Assembly: GCA_900175165.2 (NCBI GenBank)
Contig: FWWN02000143.1
Coordinates: 1-29,794, forward strand
Reading direction: 5' to 3'
DNA from: Rhizomucor pusillus
Taxonomy: Eukaryota > Mucoromycota > Mucoromycetes > Mucorales > Lichtheimiaceae
Length of the DNA: 29,794 nt
This document shows, one piece after another, positions 10,476-19,503 of the stretch. Made by a program: the position numbers and the translations under genes. How positions within the stretch are numbered: the first letter of the stretch is position 1; each line of letters begins with the position of its first letter. The notes under the pieces are model-generated. The model was not told where the DNA came from and made no database searches. It saw only the letters and a program-made list of their open reading frames with translations.

Positions 10476-13092
10476 TTAAAAGGTCCACAGCATGAGATTT
10501 TGTTCCTTGAGATGGCTGGCTGACGCTACCAGTTCCGTTGTACTTGCAATAGCTGCAACGTGCCCTCCTTGTCCTCCGGTCCGTTGAGGCTGCGAACTTG
10601 GATCACCAAACGTCCATACATAGATGTATTCATAGACACCGTACGCCACTCGCAGCTTATTGTTACTTGATGCCTGTCCAGATGCGACCACAAATGCACA
10701 GCTTGAAATCTTGGTTTGCGTTGCTTGCGTCGCCACTGCCCTCCAATGTGTCACATCGTAGACGCAAATAAAGTCTTCAGAAGAGATAACCATGAAGCTA
10801 CCATCAGGTGACCAATCAATGCAAGAAACCTTTTTAGTATGTTCGGTGGGCATCAGCTTCACTGCTACGTCGTCGTTGGGTGTTCCTGTAGTGTTGTTTT
10901 TCGCTGCCGTAATATTGATCATATGTATCTGTGTGCCAACGGAGCAAGCAACAACGTTGCCATCATGGGGATGGAAACGCATCGGGTTCACTGCAAAGTT
11001 GGCATTGTTTGCCGGCTAAAATTGCATAGATAGTTTAGTACAGTATTCAGCTTTCAATTTCCTATCCATGACTTACCACCAAGCGAATAGTCTTTTCGCA
11101 CTTGCCAGTATTCAGATTCCACACCTTCAACTCCCCTTCATTGTCCATAGAGCACAAAATATCCGCCCGGCCAGGCGCAAAATCAACGGATCCAACAACA
11201 GTCCTGCATTCAAACTTTTGGATTTGCTTGGCTGTTGCCGAGTTCTCATTCAAAGCAGACCCGACGTCCCAGACCCGAACGGTTCTGTCATACGAACATG
11301 TTGCGACTAGGTTGCGATTATTGGGGCTCCAGCGTGCACAGTTGATCTGGGCGGTGTGACCATCTAATGCGCATAGCTGCTGCTTGTCTTGTGTGCTCCA
11401 AATGAGACCTCGCTTATCGTGACCTGCGCTGACAAGATATTGTCCATCGGGAGAGAATGCGCATGTAGAAACCTTGTTGGTGTGACCTTGCAATTCACCA
11501 TACTTTTTAAGCATTTGCTCGCTTCCTGAAAGATTCAACGAGCTGTCGACGCCTAATCCGCCCAAAAAGTTGTTACTGAAAAGGTCACTGCCATCTCCTC
11601 CCATTGACAACAGATTTTGATCCGTGCCATCCTCGCCAGGGCCAAACATTTCGCCGAATTCGCTGCTTTCAGTCATCATAAAACGTTCCAGATCGAAAGA
11701 GATATTCGGATTGCTGGCTGTATTGACACCAGATGTTGCTTGCATGTTCATATTTGCACTAGGAGATTGGCTTTCCAATTCCATGCCAGCGTTCCATAAA
11801 AGCCGTTGCTGTTGCTGTTGCGGTGTCTGTTGCGATTGCTGCTGTGCAGGTTGCTGTGATTGCTGCTGCTGTGGTTGTTGCAACGCAGCTTGTTGTTGCT
11901 GTGGTAGTTGAGCTTGTCCTGCCTGTTGTGGTGTTTGGTTCGGTGCCGCGTTTGAGTGATTACGTGCCATTTGCGGAGAAGTAGCATTCGCCAATGCCTG
12001 CTCTGGAGTGAAAGGAGGGGCAGTACCGCCAGCAGCCTTCTGCTGCTGCTGTGATTGTGAGGATTTCTGAGGCGATGACTCGCTATCATTGTTACGCTGC
12101 TGCTTTCGTTTATTTCGTGCTTGCTGCAGTGTCTGCTGTTGTGCTTGGTTCTGACCTTGATTAGCTTGGCTTTGTTCCTGCGCTTGACCTTGACCTTGAA
12201 CTTGAGCTTGAGCTTGAGCTTGAGCTTGAGCCTGAGCCTGAGCCTGAGCCTGTGCTTGTGCTTGTGGTGTTTGAGCTTGAGTTTGCTGCGGTGTAGAAGG
12301 CGGAGGTTGCATGGGACCCTGCCCTGGCTGCGGGTTCTGCTTCATCAAATGAACTTGCATTTGTCTTGTGTATTGCATAAGCGCCTGTTGATTGTCTACT
12401 TTTCCGCGTTCTTGTTGTGGTGATCCAATACCGGCCTGCATCGCTTGATGTGGAGTCATCATCATATTGCCACCTTGAAGTTGCTGTTGTTGCTGCATCA
12501 TTCGCTGCTGCATCAAACGTTGGTGCTGCTGTTGTCTTTGTAAAAGAAATTGCTGCTGCTGGTGTGTCATGCCAGGAGCCACCTGTGGTCTGTTTGCCAT
12601 TTGTTGAGCAAACATGGCATTCATGGCAGCTATGTAAAATAGAAACATTGTTAGAAACCAATATATTATCAAATTATCTTGTATAGTAGCATTCACTAAC
12701 CATCGCTGGTAAAGGGTACACCGCCAATGGCATTCGGATTCTGCATGTTATTTGACATCACCATTTGAGCAGGACCTGCAGCACCTGACATAGGCATTGA
12801 CGGTGTGTTGGGTCCTTTCATCTTATTATTCTTTAGCAGCTCTTCATTTGCTTGTGAGCTTCGGCGTTTCTGAGGTATACGAGTGCTATTGGCAGGAGGT
12901 CCCATTACACCACGGTTGGCAGCTTGATCTTTTGGTATTTGGGCATGTTGTTGCTGCGGCGTTTGGGTTGGAGTTCCTTGAGGCTGTGGTTGCGGAGGAC
13001 CCTGGACTTGTTGCGGTTGCTGAACTTGAGGTTGTTGTGTTTGACGCTGCGCTTGTTGGACCTGATTTTGATGTACTTGCGCTTGAGCTTGT

Positions 13093-13124
<32 letters not shown>

Positions 13125-14613
13125 TTGAGCCTGAGCTTGAGCCTGGGCCTGCGCTTGAGCTTGAGCTTGTGCTTGTGCTTGAGCCTGTGCCTGAGCTTGT
13201 GCTTGAGCCTGCGCTTGAGCCTGGGCCTGCGCTTGAGCAACCTGGGCTTGCTGCTGCTGTTGCTGCATCATTTGCTGGTTAAAGGCAGCATGTTGATGCA
13301 TTTGCATCCTTGCTTGAGGATTATTCACGAGCATTTGTTGACTACGTAGCATATTGAAGTTATCCACCTGTCTTTTAGCCTGTAGATTGACTTGAGCCTA
13401 CAACGACCCAGCAAGTTAGCATCTCTGAGCGTCATATACAAATGAAGAGATCTTCTTGTACCTTTTCATCGGGACTAAGGCTGTTATAATCACGACCTTT
13501 ATATCCAAGCTGAGCCATACTCGACATCAGTAATGCTTGAAGATCCATCCCAGGTGGTAAACGCTGCGGATTCAGCATAGGCTGCCCTTGGGCATTGACC
13601 GGAATACCTTGCGGTCCGACCATTGGTGAATTCATCATGTGCTCGGCATTTGGATGGCCCATCGGTTCGGCAGCCGAATTCTGTCGTAATTGCTGTGGGG
13701 AGTAGGAAGGAGATTGCATCTGTCTAGCGACCATTTGCTGAGGGGGTAAAGTAGAGGGCATAGCTTGAGGGGTATTCATAACATTTCCAGCTTGAGGGTG
13801 CTGCATCGTATTGCCTTGAATAGACACTGTACTGGCAGCTGGCGATGGACGGGGGTCACGGGATAGTACAGACTGCTGCGAAGGGACGCTCTGGAGGTGA
13901 GGCGTCTGGGGGACAGCATGTTGAGGACCTTGCTGTTGAAGAGAGAAAGGAACTGGTTGTTGTGGCGACTGAGTGTGGCGGTGAGCTTCAGACGCGCGTC
14001 TCTGTTGCATCGCTTGCTGTTGAGCAGCCTGTTGCATACTGTAAGCTCGGTGTTGTTGAAGTATCTCCTCACGTCTATTCCTCAGGTCATCGTGGTACTA
14101 AAAATGCAGGAAACTCTGGAGTTAACAAACTGCATCGGCAAAGAGTGTAGAAAGCGTGTACGCGATTATCTCACCTGATCATAGACTTGAGCATCCTTGC
14201 TGGCCAGGGCGTCGTTGTTCTTGGCATAATAGACATCCCAAAACACTCCCCACCAATCCGACAAGAAGCCTGCAGGAATATCCACATTTACAGCTTGATC
14301 TTGTGCGATATTGGCCTCAGCAGCGAAGGCCCGCGCGGACTGTTGGAAGTTACGTTTCCGGCAATAATCATAGATATACAAGTGTAGAGCGTCGGGAGTC
14401 CTCATGTCCTGGAATGGACGCCCGCTTTGCCTGCATGAGGTTGGTCACTGTCATTGTCTAACTTCAAAGCCATTGCCGGATCTTGGATGGACAAGAAGCT
14501 CTCCCTCTCTGGAGGACTTTCTCCGAAGGATCCGCAACTGTCAATGACACCAAGACCAATAGAGAAATTACATACCCTTCCATTGGATTTCGGCGGAACT
14601 GGGACTGAGCCAT
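10476..14613 (-). CDS. LisH/LUFS, Gln-rich, WD40 transcriptional corepressor (LEUNIG-like)
   Basis: Six exons (14613-14576, 14430-14175, 14097-13462, 13397-12701, 12629-11077, 11015-10476) join in phase to 1239 aa. Residues about 20-100 form a LisH/LUFS domain: ALHLYIYDYCRKRNF, then a conserved FLSDWWGVFWDVYYAKNN stretch. This is very close in form to plant LEUNIG and to SSDP/SSBP proteins, where it binds LUG/SEUSS- or LIM-binder-type partners. The middle 700 or so residues are Gln-rich and disordered, with polyQ runs and two alternating Ala-Gln tracts, plus a possible basic nuclear signal (RNKRKQQR). The C-terminal ~340 residues carry seven or so WD40 repeats (e.g. HTNKVSTCAFSPDGQYL, TCSYDRTVRVWD) ending in NLMLWTF. 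The expected role is a nuclear Groucho/Tup1-type corepressor scaffold. Exon 1 encodes only MAQSQFRRNPME. It is joined on a phase argument and is less certain than the rest. Confidence 0.9.
12190..12270 (-). repeat. Ala-Gln dipeptide tract 2 (hexamer repeat in coding DNA)
   Basis: Imperfect TTGAGC/CTGAGC hexamers on the + strand encode about 11-13 Ala-Gln units of the WD40 corepressor. The codons vary synonymously. Confidence 0.85.
13078..13248 (-). repeat. Ala-Gln dipeptide tract 1 (hexamer repeat in coding DNA)
   Basis: About 28 hexamers encode an unbroken alternation of Ala and Gln. All four Ala codons and both Gln codons are used, so the DNA repeat is degenerate while the protein repeat is perfect. 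Confidence 0.9.
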
Positions 14614-14704
14614 TGCGCTGATGGTTGTCAGAACAGTGCGAGGGAAAGGAAGAAGCGCAAAGTGAGGGTTCAAGGAGAAGAGGGGCGTGGCCTTTGCCGG
14701 ACCA

Positions 14705-14713
14705 CCTTATACA
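14705..14713 (-). promoter_or_regulatory. TATA-like box of the WD40 corepressor gene
   Basis: TGTATAAGG on the minus strand, about 95 nt before the proposed ATG at 14613. The position supports the small first exon. Confidence 0.35.
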
Positions 14714-15046
14714 AACGCAATTCAGCTTCCGAAGCACAAAGGCGTCGGGGCTGTTGTACGTATGTTAGAAGCCCACTTGTTTGACAACCAACGTCTTTAT
14801 CTTGTTGACACCCTTTGTAGCGGTATCTATGAGCATGGTTGATAAGTCTGTTTTTGGGTAAAAGTCATGGAGAAGGTTTTGGGAACAAAACCGAGTTCTT
14901 TATGTCGTTCAACAGAAATTGCCTTTTTGCTGACAAAGATCGACAATAATTATAGGCAACCGCATTCTATTAAAGCAAGGGGAAAGCAAGTGATATGTAC
15001 CTTTTGGTATATTCACGAGAAAAAATGCTGATCGATCCCCACAGAC

Positions 15047-15052
15047 TTTATT
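15047..15052 (-). terminator. Poly(A) signal of the CDF transporter gene
   Basis: Minus-strand AATAAA about 28 nt beyond the stop codon at 15080. Confidence 0.4.
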
Positions 15053-15079
15053 ACTGCTTGAAGTATGGATGGGTTTTAC

Positions 15080-16722
15080 CTATTGTCCAAAGCCGACGCT
15101 ATCCACAACGGTGCGATGCTCTATCGCATGCACTTGATTGTAATCTAAATGTACGAATGCACGTTCTACATTTTCCATGAGCTCCAAGGCGTCCTGGAGT
15201 GCCTCGCCAACATCGTGAGCTTCCTTGAGAGGACAATCGGGTGGCATGACGATATCAACTTCTACAAGTAGACGATCACCAATGTAGTATGCACGGACCT
15301 ATTTAGTGCGCATATGCGTGAGATTTTCTGTTCCATGATTTTTTCAACAAAAAGAATGAGCAAATTTATATTTTCTTACAGTGTCCACAGCCTGAATCTT
15401 GCGTGAAAAACGATATGCCATATACGTAAGTTGCTTAATATCATCAGGGCTGGCAGCTCGACCGGTAAGTCGTTTAATGTTATCTAAGCATTGAAGATAC
15501 TTAGTTTCGGACCGTGTAACCATCCATCTTAGTGCATTTGAAGTTTACCAACTAGAACAATCATCCATTCATAAATGATGTATATAGACAAGCCAATAGC
15601 GCCGACCGGATCCAGCCATGGCCAGTTTGCCCACATGGCTTTATATTAAAAGAGCGAGGATTAGTCCCAGGCATAAGAATTTCAAATCAAATCCTAAGCT
15701 ATTTACCAACCACAGGAAAAACAGTGCTGGCAATATTGAACACGACGTCATTTTCGTGATCCTGTGCCAAGGCCTGAACGCTAGAACTGCCCTTGATCGA
15801 TAAACACCAAATCCAAAGGACTGTTTTGACGATAATATTGGCTACCAAGACAATGAGACTAGCAGCGCTGAGATCCAACTCTTCCACCATTTTGTTAGGG
15901 TCGGTCAATCGCTGGATAGATGTGACAAGAACTTGGGAGAAAGATGTAGTGATGATGACAGCGAAAACGATGATACCCAAAGGTTCCATTCGGGACTAGT
16001 AGAATTCGTGTGAATAGCAGCGTATCCGTGGAGTTTTCGTTTCTAATTCACCTTTCCAACAGGGTATGCATAGTAGTCTTTTTGACGGATAAGTAGTACT
16101 GTAAAGAAAATAATGCCGTTGCTTAGAATATCAAGAAAACTCTCAAATGCCGATGCGAGAATCGACATGGATCCTGTAAAAAATGCCAAAACGATTTTTG
16201 CGAGAAAAACCGCAATATTCGCAACAAAGGAAAGATTGATGGCGAGTCGCACGAGCCATTGAGGCGAGTTTTCTGCTTTGGATCCATTGACCAAAAGAGG
16301 TTCATTCTCTGATTCCGAGACATAGCGGCCGTGGAAGGACATGAAGCTTTCCTCGTCATCGATAACTGAATTCGGCGATTTTGAGAAGGAGCCATACAAC
16401 GGCATTCCAAGATCGTCACCACGTTTGAGTGCATCCACAATGCGATCGACCTGCTCGAAACGATCGATCATTTCATTTTGATGCTACCAACCGTAGATCA
16501 GCGCTTTGTATTCCTATCCGCGAGCGCGTCCAGCCGCGCGTTATTTTGCCCTACTTTGTAGAACTCTCGAACTTTCTTGTTCTTGATAGCTAACAGCTGC
16601 TCTTCCGGCATACGCAGTGAGCTGAAATGCACCGGCGCAGGAAGTGCCGTAGCTGCTGTCGACATTAGAGACTTGCGACGATCCGGAGAATGCAAACTTG
16701 GGGAGCCTGGCGCGGAAACCAT
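15080..16722 (-). CDS. Cation diffusion facilitator transporter (Mn/Fe-CDF-like)
   Basis: Six exons (16722-16555, 16483-16052, 15995-15707, 15638-15549, 15483-15380, 15298-15080) join in phase to 433 aa. Residues 1-130 are a cytosolic N-terminus with KVREFYKHQNEMIDRFEQVD, common in fungal CDFs of this type. Six membrane spans follow. TM2 has SILASAFESFLDILS and TM5 has ALAQDHENDVV, the metal-binding pairs. A C-terminal cytosolic domain comes after TM6 (GRAASPDDIKQLTYMA, then VEVDIVMP and HLDY), matching the dimerising metal-sensing domain. The DHxxD form in TM5 points to the Mn-type group, which exports divalent metal from the cytosol into vacuole or Golgi by proton exchange. The first TM2 ligand is Glu170 where Asp is usual. 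The true metal is not known from sequence. Without the intron at 16554-16484 the first exon would stop at 16498. Confidence 0.93.
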
Positions 16723-16916
16723 GCTTTTTTCCCTTTCTCTTTCACTTTACCAAGTAAAAGCGGATGAAACCGGGATATCTCAAAAAAAAATTACATCTCC
16801 TAACTGCAAGTAAACAACCAATAACACGTTTCAGGAGATGATCGTGATCCCAGAGCTAGTATGTATGTTCGTACTACATTCATTTCAATAACCTAAACTA
16901 AGCGTCAAACCTAAAC

Positions 16917-17528
16917 TTATGCAAGCATAGCAATGAAGCTAATCGATGCAACGGAAAGACAGATGGCAGCCTGGAAGACTACTGCGGTCGAAAGTCCAGA
17001 TAGATTTGAGGATCCAGCGGAGGAGCCACCGTTTGCATTATCAGTTGGAGATGCGGAGCCAGCATTGTCGTTTGTTTGACTGCCTCCGGATGCACCAGCG
17101 CCGTTGGTTTCAGTGGTTGCTGCTATGCTAGTGACATAAGAGGAAGCGCCCACACTCGATTGACTGGCAGAGCTGGAAGCCGCTGCCATGCTGGAAGAAC
17201 GCTCCAATGCAGCTGAAATACGGCTGTAAGCCGATGAAGCGGACGAGATCAAGTCGGTGCGCTGAGGCATATACCGCGACTCGGTCGATATCCTATAGGA
17301 AGCATGCCTTGAGTTTACAGCAATATTTCGTGCTAGACGAGGCTACCTGATTGACTTACAAAGAGGACAGGGATGAAAGAGCAGGAGGAAGGGACGCTGA
17401 ATTTTCCAGCTCAGCTAGTTAGAGAAGCTCTATATACCTGCATCCCATTGCATTGTACCTTGCTGTGCAGTTGCAAAGAGCGTAAGCACAGTGGCGATAA
17501 TAAGAGATACTAGAATTTTGGCGTTCAT
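16917..17528 (-). CDS. Small secreted Ser/Ala/Gly-rich protein, GPI-anchor type
   Basis: Three exons (17528-17438, 17396-17360, 17292-16917) join in phase to 167 aa. The N-terminus MNAKILVSLIIATVLTLFATA is a clear signal peptide. A short middle part (LPPALSSLSSLISTESRYMP) is followed by a long Ser/Ala/Gly/Asn stretch with no cysteine. The C-terminus has small residues (SSNLSGLS) before a hydrophobic tail that ends the protein (AICLSVASISFIAMLA), as in GPI-attachment signals. It is expected at the cell surface. The middle exon is only 37 nt and its left intron 41 nt, so this junction needs transcript support, but the frame closes exactly. A TATA-like CTATATTT lies about 45 nt upstream. It faces glutamate 5-kinase across a shared ~350-bp promoter region. 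Confidence 0.8.
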
Positions 17529-17881
17529 CTTGCTACTGCAAAGAGTGATCAAGAGAAAGAACGATGGATGAAATATAGGGGTTCATTTTATTGATATCAA
17601 AGATCAGTACACCCTGGTAAAAGTGAGACCGGTGCACAACAAGTTTCTGGGGTCAAGAGGTGAGTAGTGATGGATGTGGATTCCCTTGCCCAAGCGATCG
17701 ACCGATATAGCAGGTCAAAGATCAATCTACGATTTGACAACTGATTTTGAAGATTGCATGAATATCGTGGCTTGCTAGTCCGACGAATGAGTCACCGATA
17801 ATCCAGGGCAAGCAAGTGGGCCGAGCGCACGGAAGAAGAAAATGATCTTTTTGCTTCCCTTATCAACGGATACTACATACC
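17529..17881. other. Divergent promoter region
   Basis: 353 bp lies between the starts of the GPI-type gene (-) and glutamate 5-kinase (+). A TATA-like box sits at 17571-17578 for the minus gene. The + side has no clear TATA element. No coding frame of interest is seen. Confidence 0.5.
17571..17578 (-). promoter_or_regulatory. TATA-like box of the GPI-type gene
   Basis: Minus-strand CTATATTT, 43-50 nt before the ATG at 17528. Confidence 0.35.
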
Positions 17882-19351
17882 ATGTTTTACCGCAACAACC
17901 AAAATACCCATCGTCGCTCCCGCTCCTCATTAACACTTGTGCTGAAGGTTGGCACAACCTCCATTTGCGATGAAAAGACCCATTTTCCTCTCCTCTCGAA
18001 TCTCTCCTCACTGGTTGAAACTGTCCTGAAACTCAAGACGCTTGGACACCGTGTTGTCCTGGTTACCAGCGCTGCTGTTGGAACCGGCTTGCGACGGCTC
18101 AACCTAGGCGACAGACCCACCAAAATTTCGACACTCCAGGCAAGTAAACGTCTGCAGGGCAGAGAACTGCTGGCGTCCCGCATAAACTTATTGTCTTTGA
18201 ACATAGGCTGTCGCAGCTGTTGGACAAGGTCGCCTAATTCGACTATATGACGATCTGTTTGGTCAGTTCCACCAACCTGTTGCTCAGGTGCTTCTCACCA
18301 AAAACGACTTGGCTGACGTGAGTCTGTTAATATCTGCTGTCAAGGACCTAGACTCACAATCTCGTTTATGAATCAGAGAGCGCAATATCTCAATGCCGTC
18401 ACTTGCTTGGAAGAGATTTTAGATATGGGAGTTGTTCCGATTGTGAATGAAAACGATACGATTTGTCCTGCAGAAATTCGATTTGGTGACAACGACACAC
18501 TCTCGGCCATCACTGCCGGCATGCTCAAGGCGGATTATTTGTTCCTTTTGACCGATGTGGACTGCCTATACACGGACAATCCTCGCATAAATCCCAACGC
18601 GGAACCTATACTTGTTTGTCACGATATCCAGGCACTGCGGGAGAAAGGTAAACATATACTGGTAAACCCTGATTTTGTGTTAAGATGTAAGGGAGCTCTG
18701 ACGACGGCGGAATTCTTTGTAGTTTCTGTTGCATCGAGAGGATCTGCATTGGGCACAGGAGGCATGTCAACCAAACTGATCGCAGCTGATCTTGCTACCG
18801 CGGCTGGTGTGCGTACGGTCATCACGCGAGGCGCTACACCTGAGAATATTCTGGAGATTATTAAAGCTGATGACGAGGGAAAATTGCTTCCGCACGAGGA
18901 GAACGGCCCAATCTTATCTGGAATGAGCGCCTTGGACCCGGAACTACCACTGCATACTCTGTTCACAGCTAAAAATAACCCACTTTACGACCGCAAATGG
19001 TGGATCTTGCATGGACTGCATACCGCGGGCCGAGTCTATGTCGACCAGGGCGCTGTCAAGGCGGTCACATCGATGCAGCGATCGAGCTTGTTCTCAGCCG
19101 GCATTTTGGAAGTTCAAGGCAACTTTGTGGCACAGCAAGCAGTTGAGATTATTGGACGAAAGATTGTCAACGGACAAACAGCCGAGGTGAAGGTCGGCAA
19201 GGGCTTAGTTAATTACTCCAGCATCGAAATCAACCGGATACGAGGCTGCAGAAGCTCAGAAATTACGAACATTCTGGGTTACATGGATGCAGAGTGTGTT
19301 ATCCACCGCGACAACTTGGTTTTAACCTTCAACAAGGATGATACGTGGTGA
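17882..19351 (+). CDS. PRO1: Glutamate 5-kinase
   Basis: It phosphorylates L-glutamate to glutamyl-5-phosphate, the first and feedback-controlled step of proline synthesis in the cytosol. Exons 17882-18139, 18207-18317, 18377-18647 and 18723-19351 give 422 aa, close to yeast Pro1 (428). The amino-acid kinase domain has VLKVGTTS near residue 22, [29 protein letters not shown] and [13 protein letters not shown]-terminal PUA domain follows (from about residue 335, with [14 protein letters not shown] and INRIRG). There is no fused reductase domain, as usual in fungi. The common SSGA motif reads TSAA here, a mild change. The first intron has a GC donor (CAG|GCAAGT). The third intron (75 nt) is in frame and open; it is removed because the family goes directly from a helix (LREK) to a short strand and SALGTGG. 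Confidence 0.94.
18140..18206 (+). other. GC-AG intron in glutamate 5-kinase
   Basis: The coding frame runs [13 protein letters not shown] with the break exactly at CAG|GCAAGT and CATAG|GCT. No GT donor gives that protein in frame, and GCAAGT is the standard GC-type donor consensus. Confidence 0.85.
18648..18722 (+). other. 75-nt in-frame intron without a stop codon in glutamate 5-kinase
   Basis: GTAAAC...TTGTAG, phase 1, with a CTGAC branch-like site. Retention would add 25 residues (from GKHILVN to AEFFV) just before the conserved SALGTGG. Confidence 0.8.
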
Positions 19352-19503
19352 TTCTTGCATGCACAATATTCAAATCCGCCTCCCCTTCAAATGTAAATAT
19401 TACAAGTAACCCAACCCCTAGAAGACATGCTCCAAAGACCGGTGCTAAAATGTAGTAAATTATATACTGCGTATAGTATTATAATCATTATATGCGATCC
19501 GAA

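Larger units (their letters stand above)
14614..15079. other. Corepressor promoter and 3' flank of the CDF gene
   Basis: The right-hand side of the corepressor gene has a TATA-like TGTATAAGG (minus strand, 14705-14713) about 95 nt before its ATG, and a CCACGCCCC box near 14686. From about 14750 to 15046 nothing recognisable is seen. A minus-strand AATAAA for the CDF gene lies at 15047-15052. Confidence 0.5.

Noticed and set aside
12121..13349. Leu/Ser-rich and Pro/Glu-rich + frames, and the tandem hexamers seen as a possible satellite or CRISPR-like array
   Set aside because: They are the antisense of the Ala-Gln and polyQ coding tracts. Units are 6 nt with no unique spacers, so this is not a CRISPR array.
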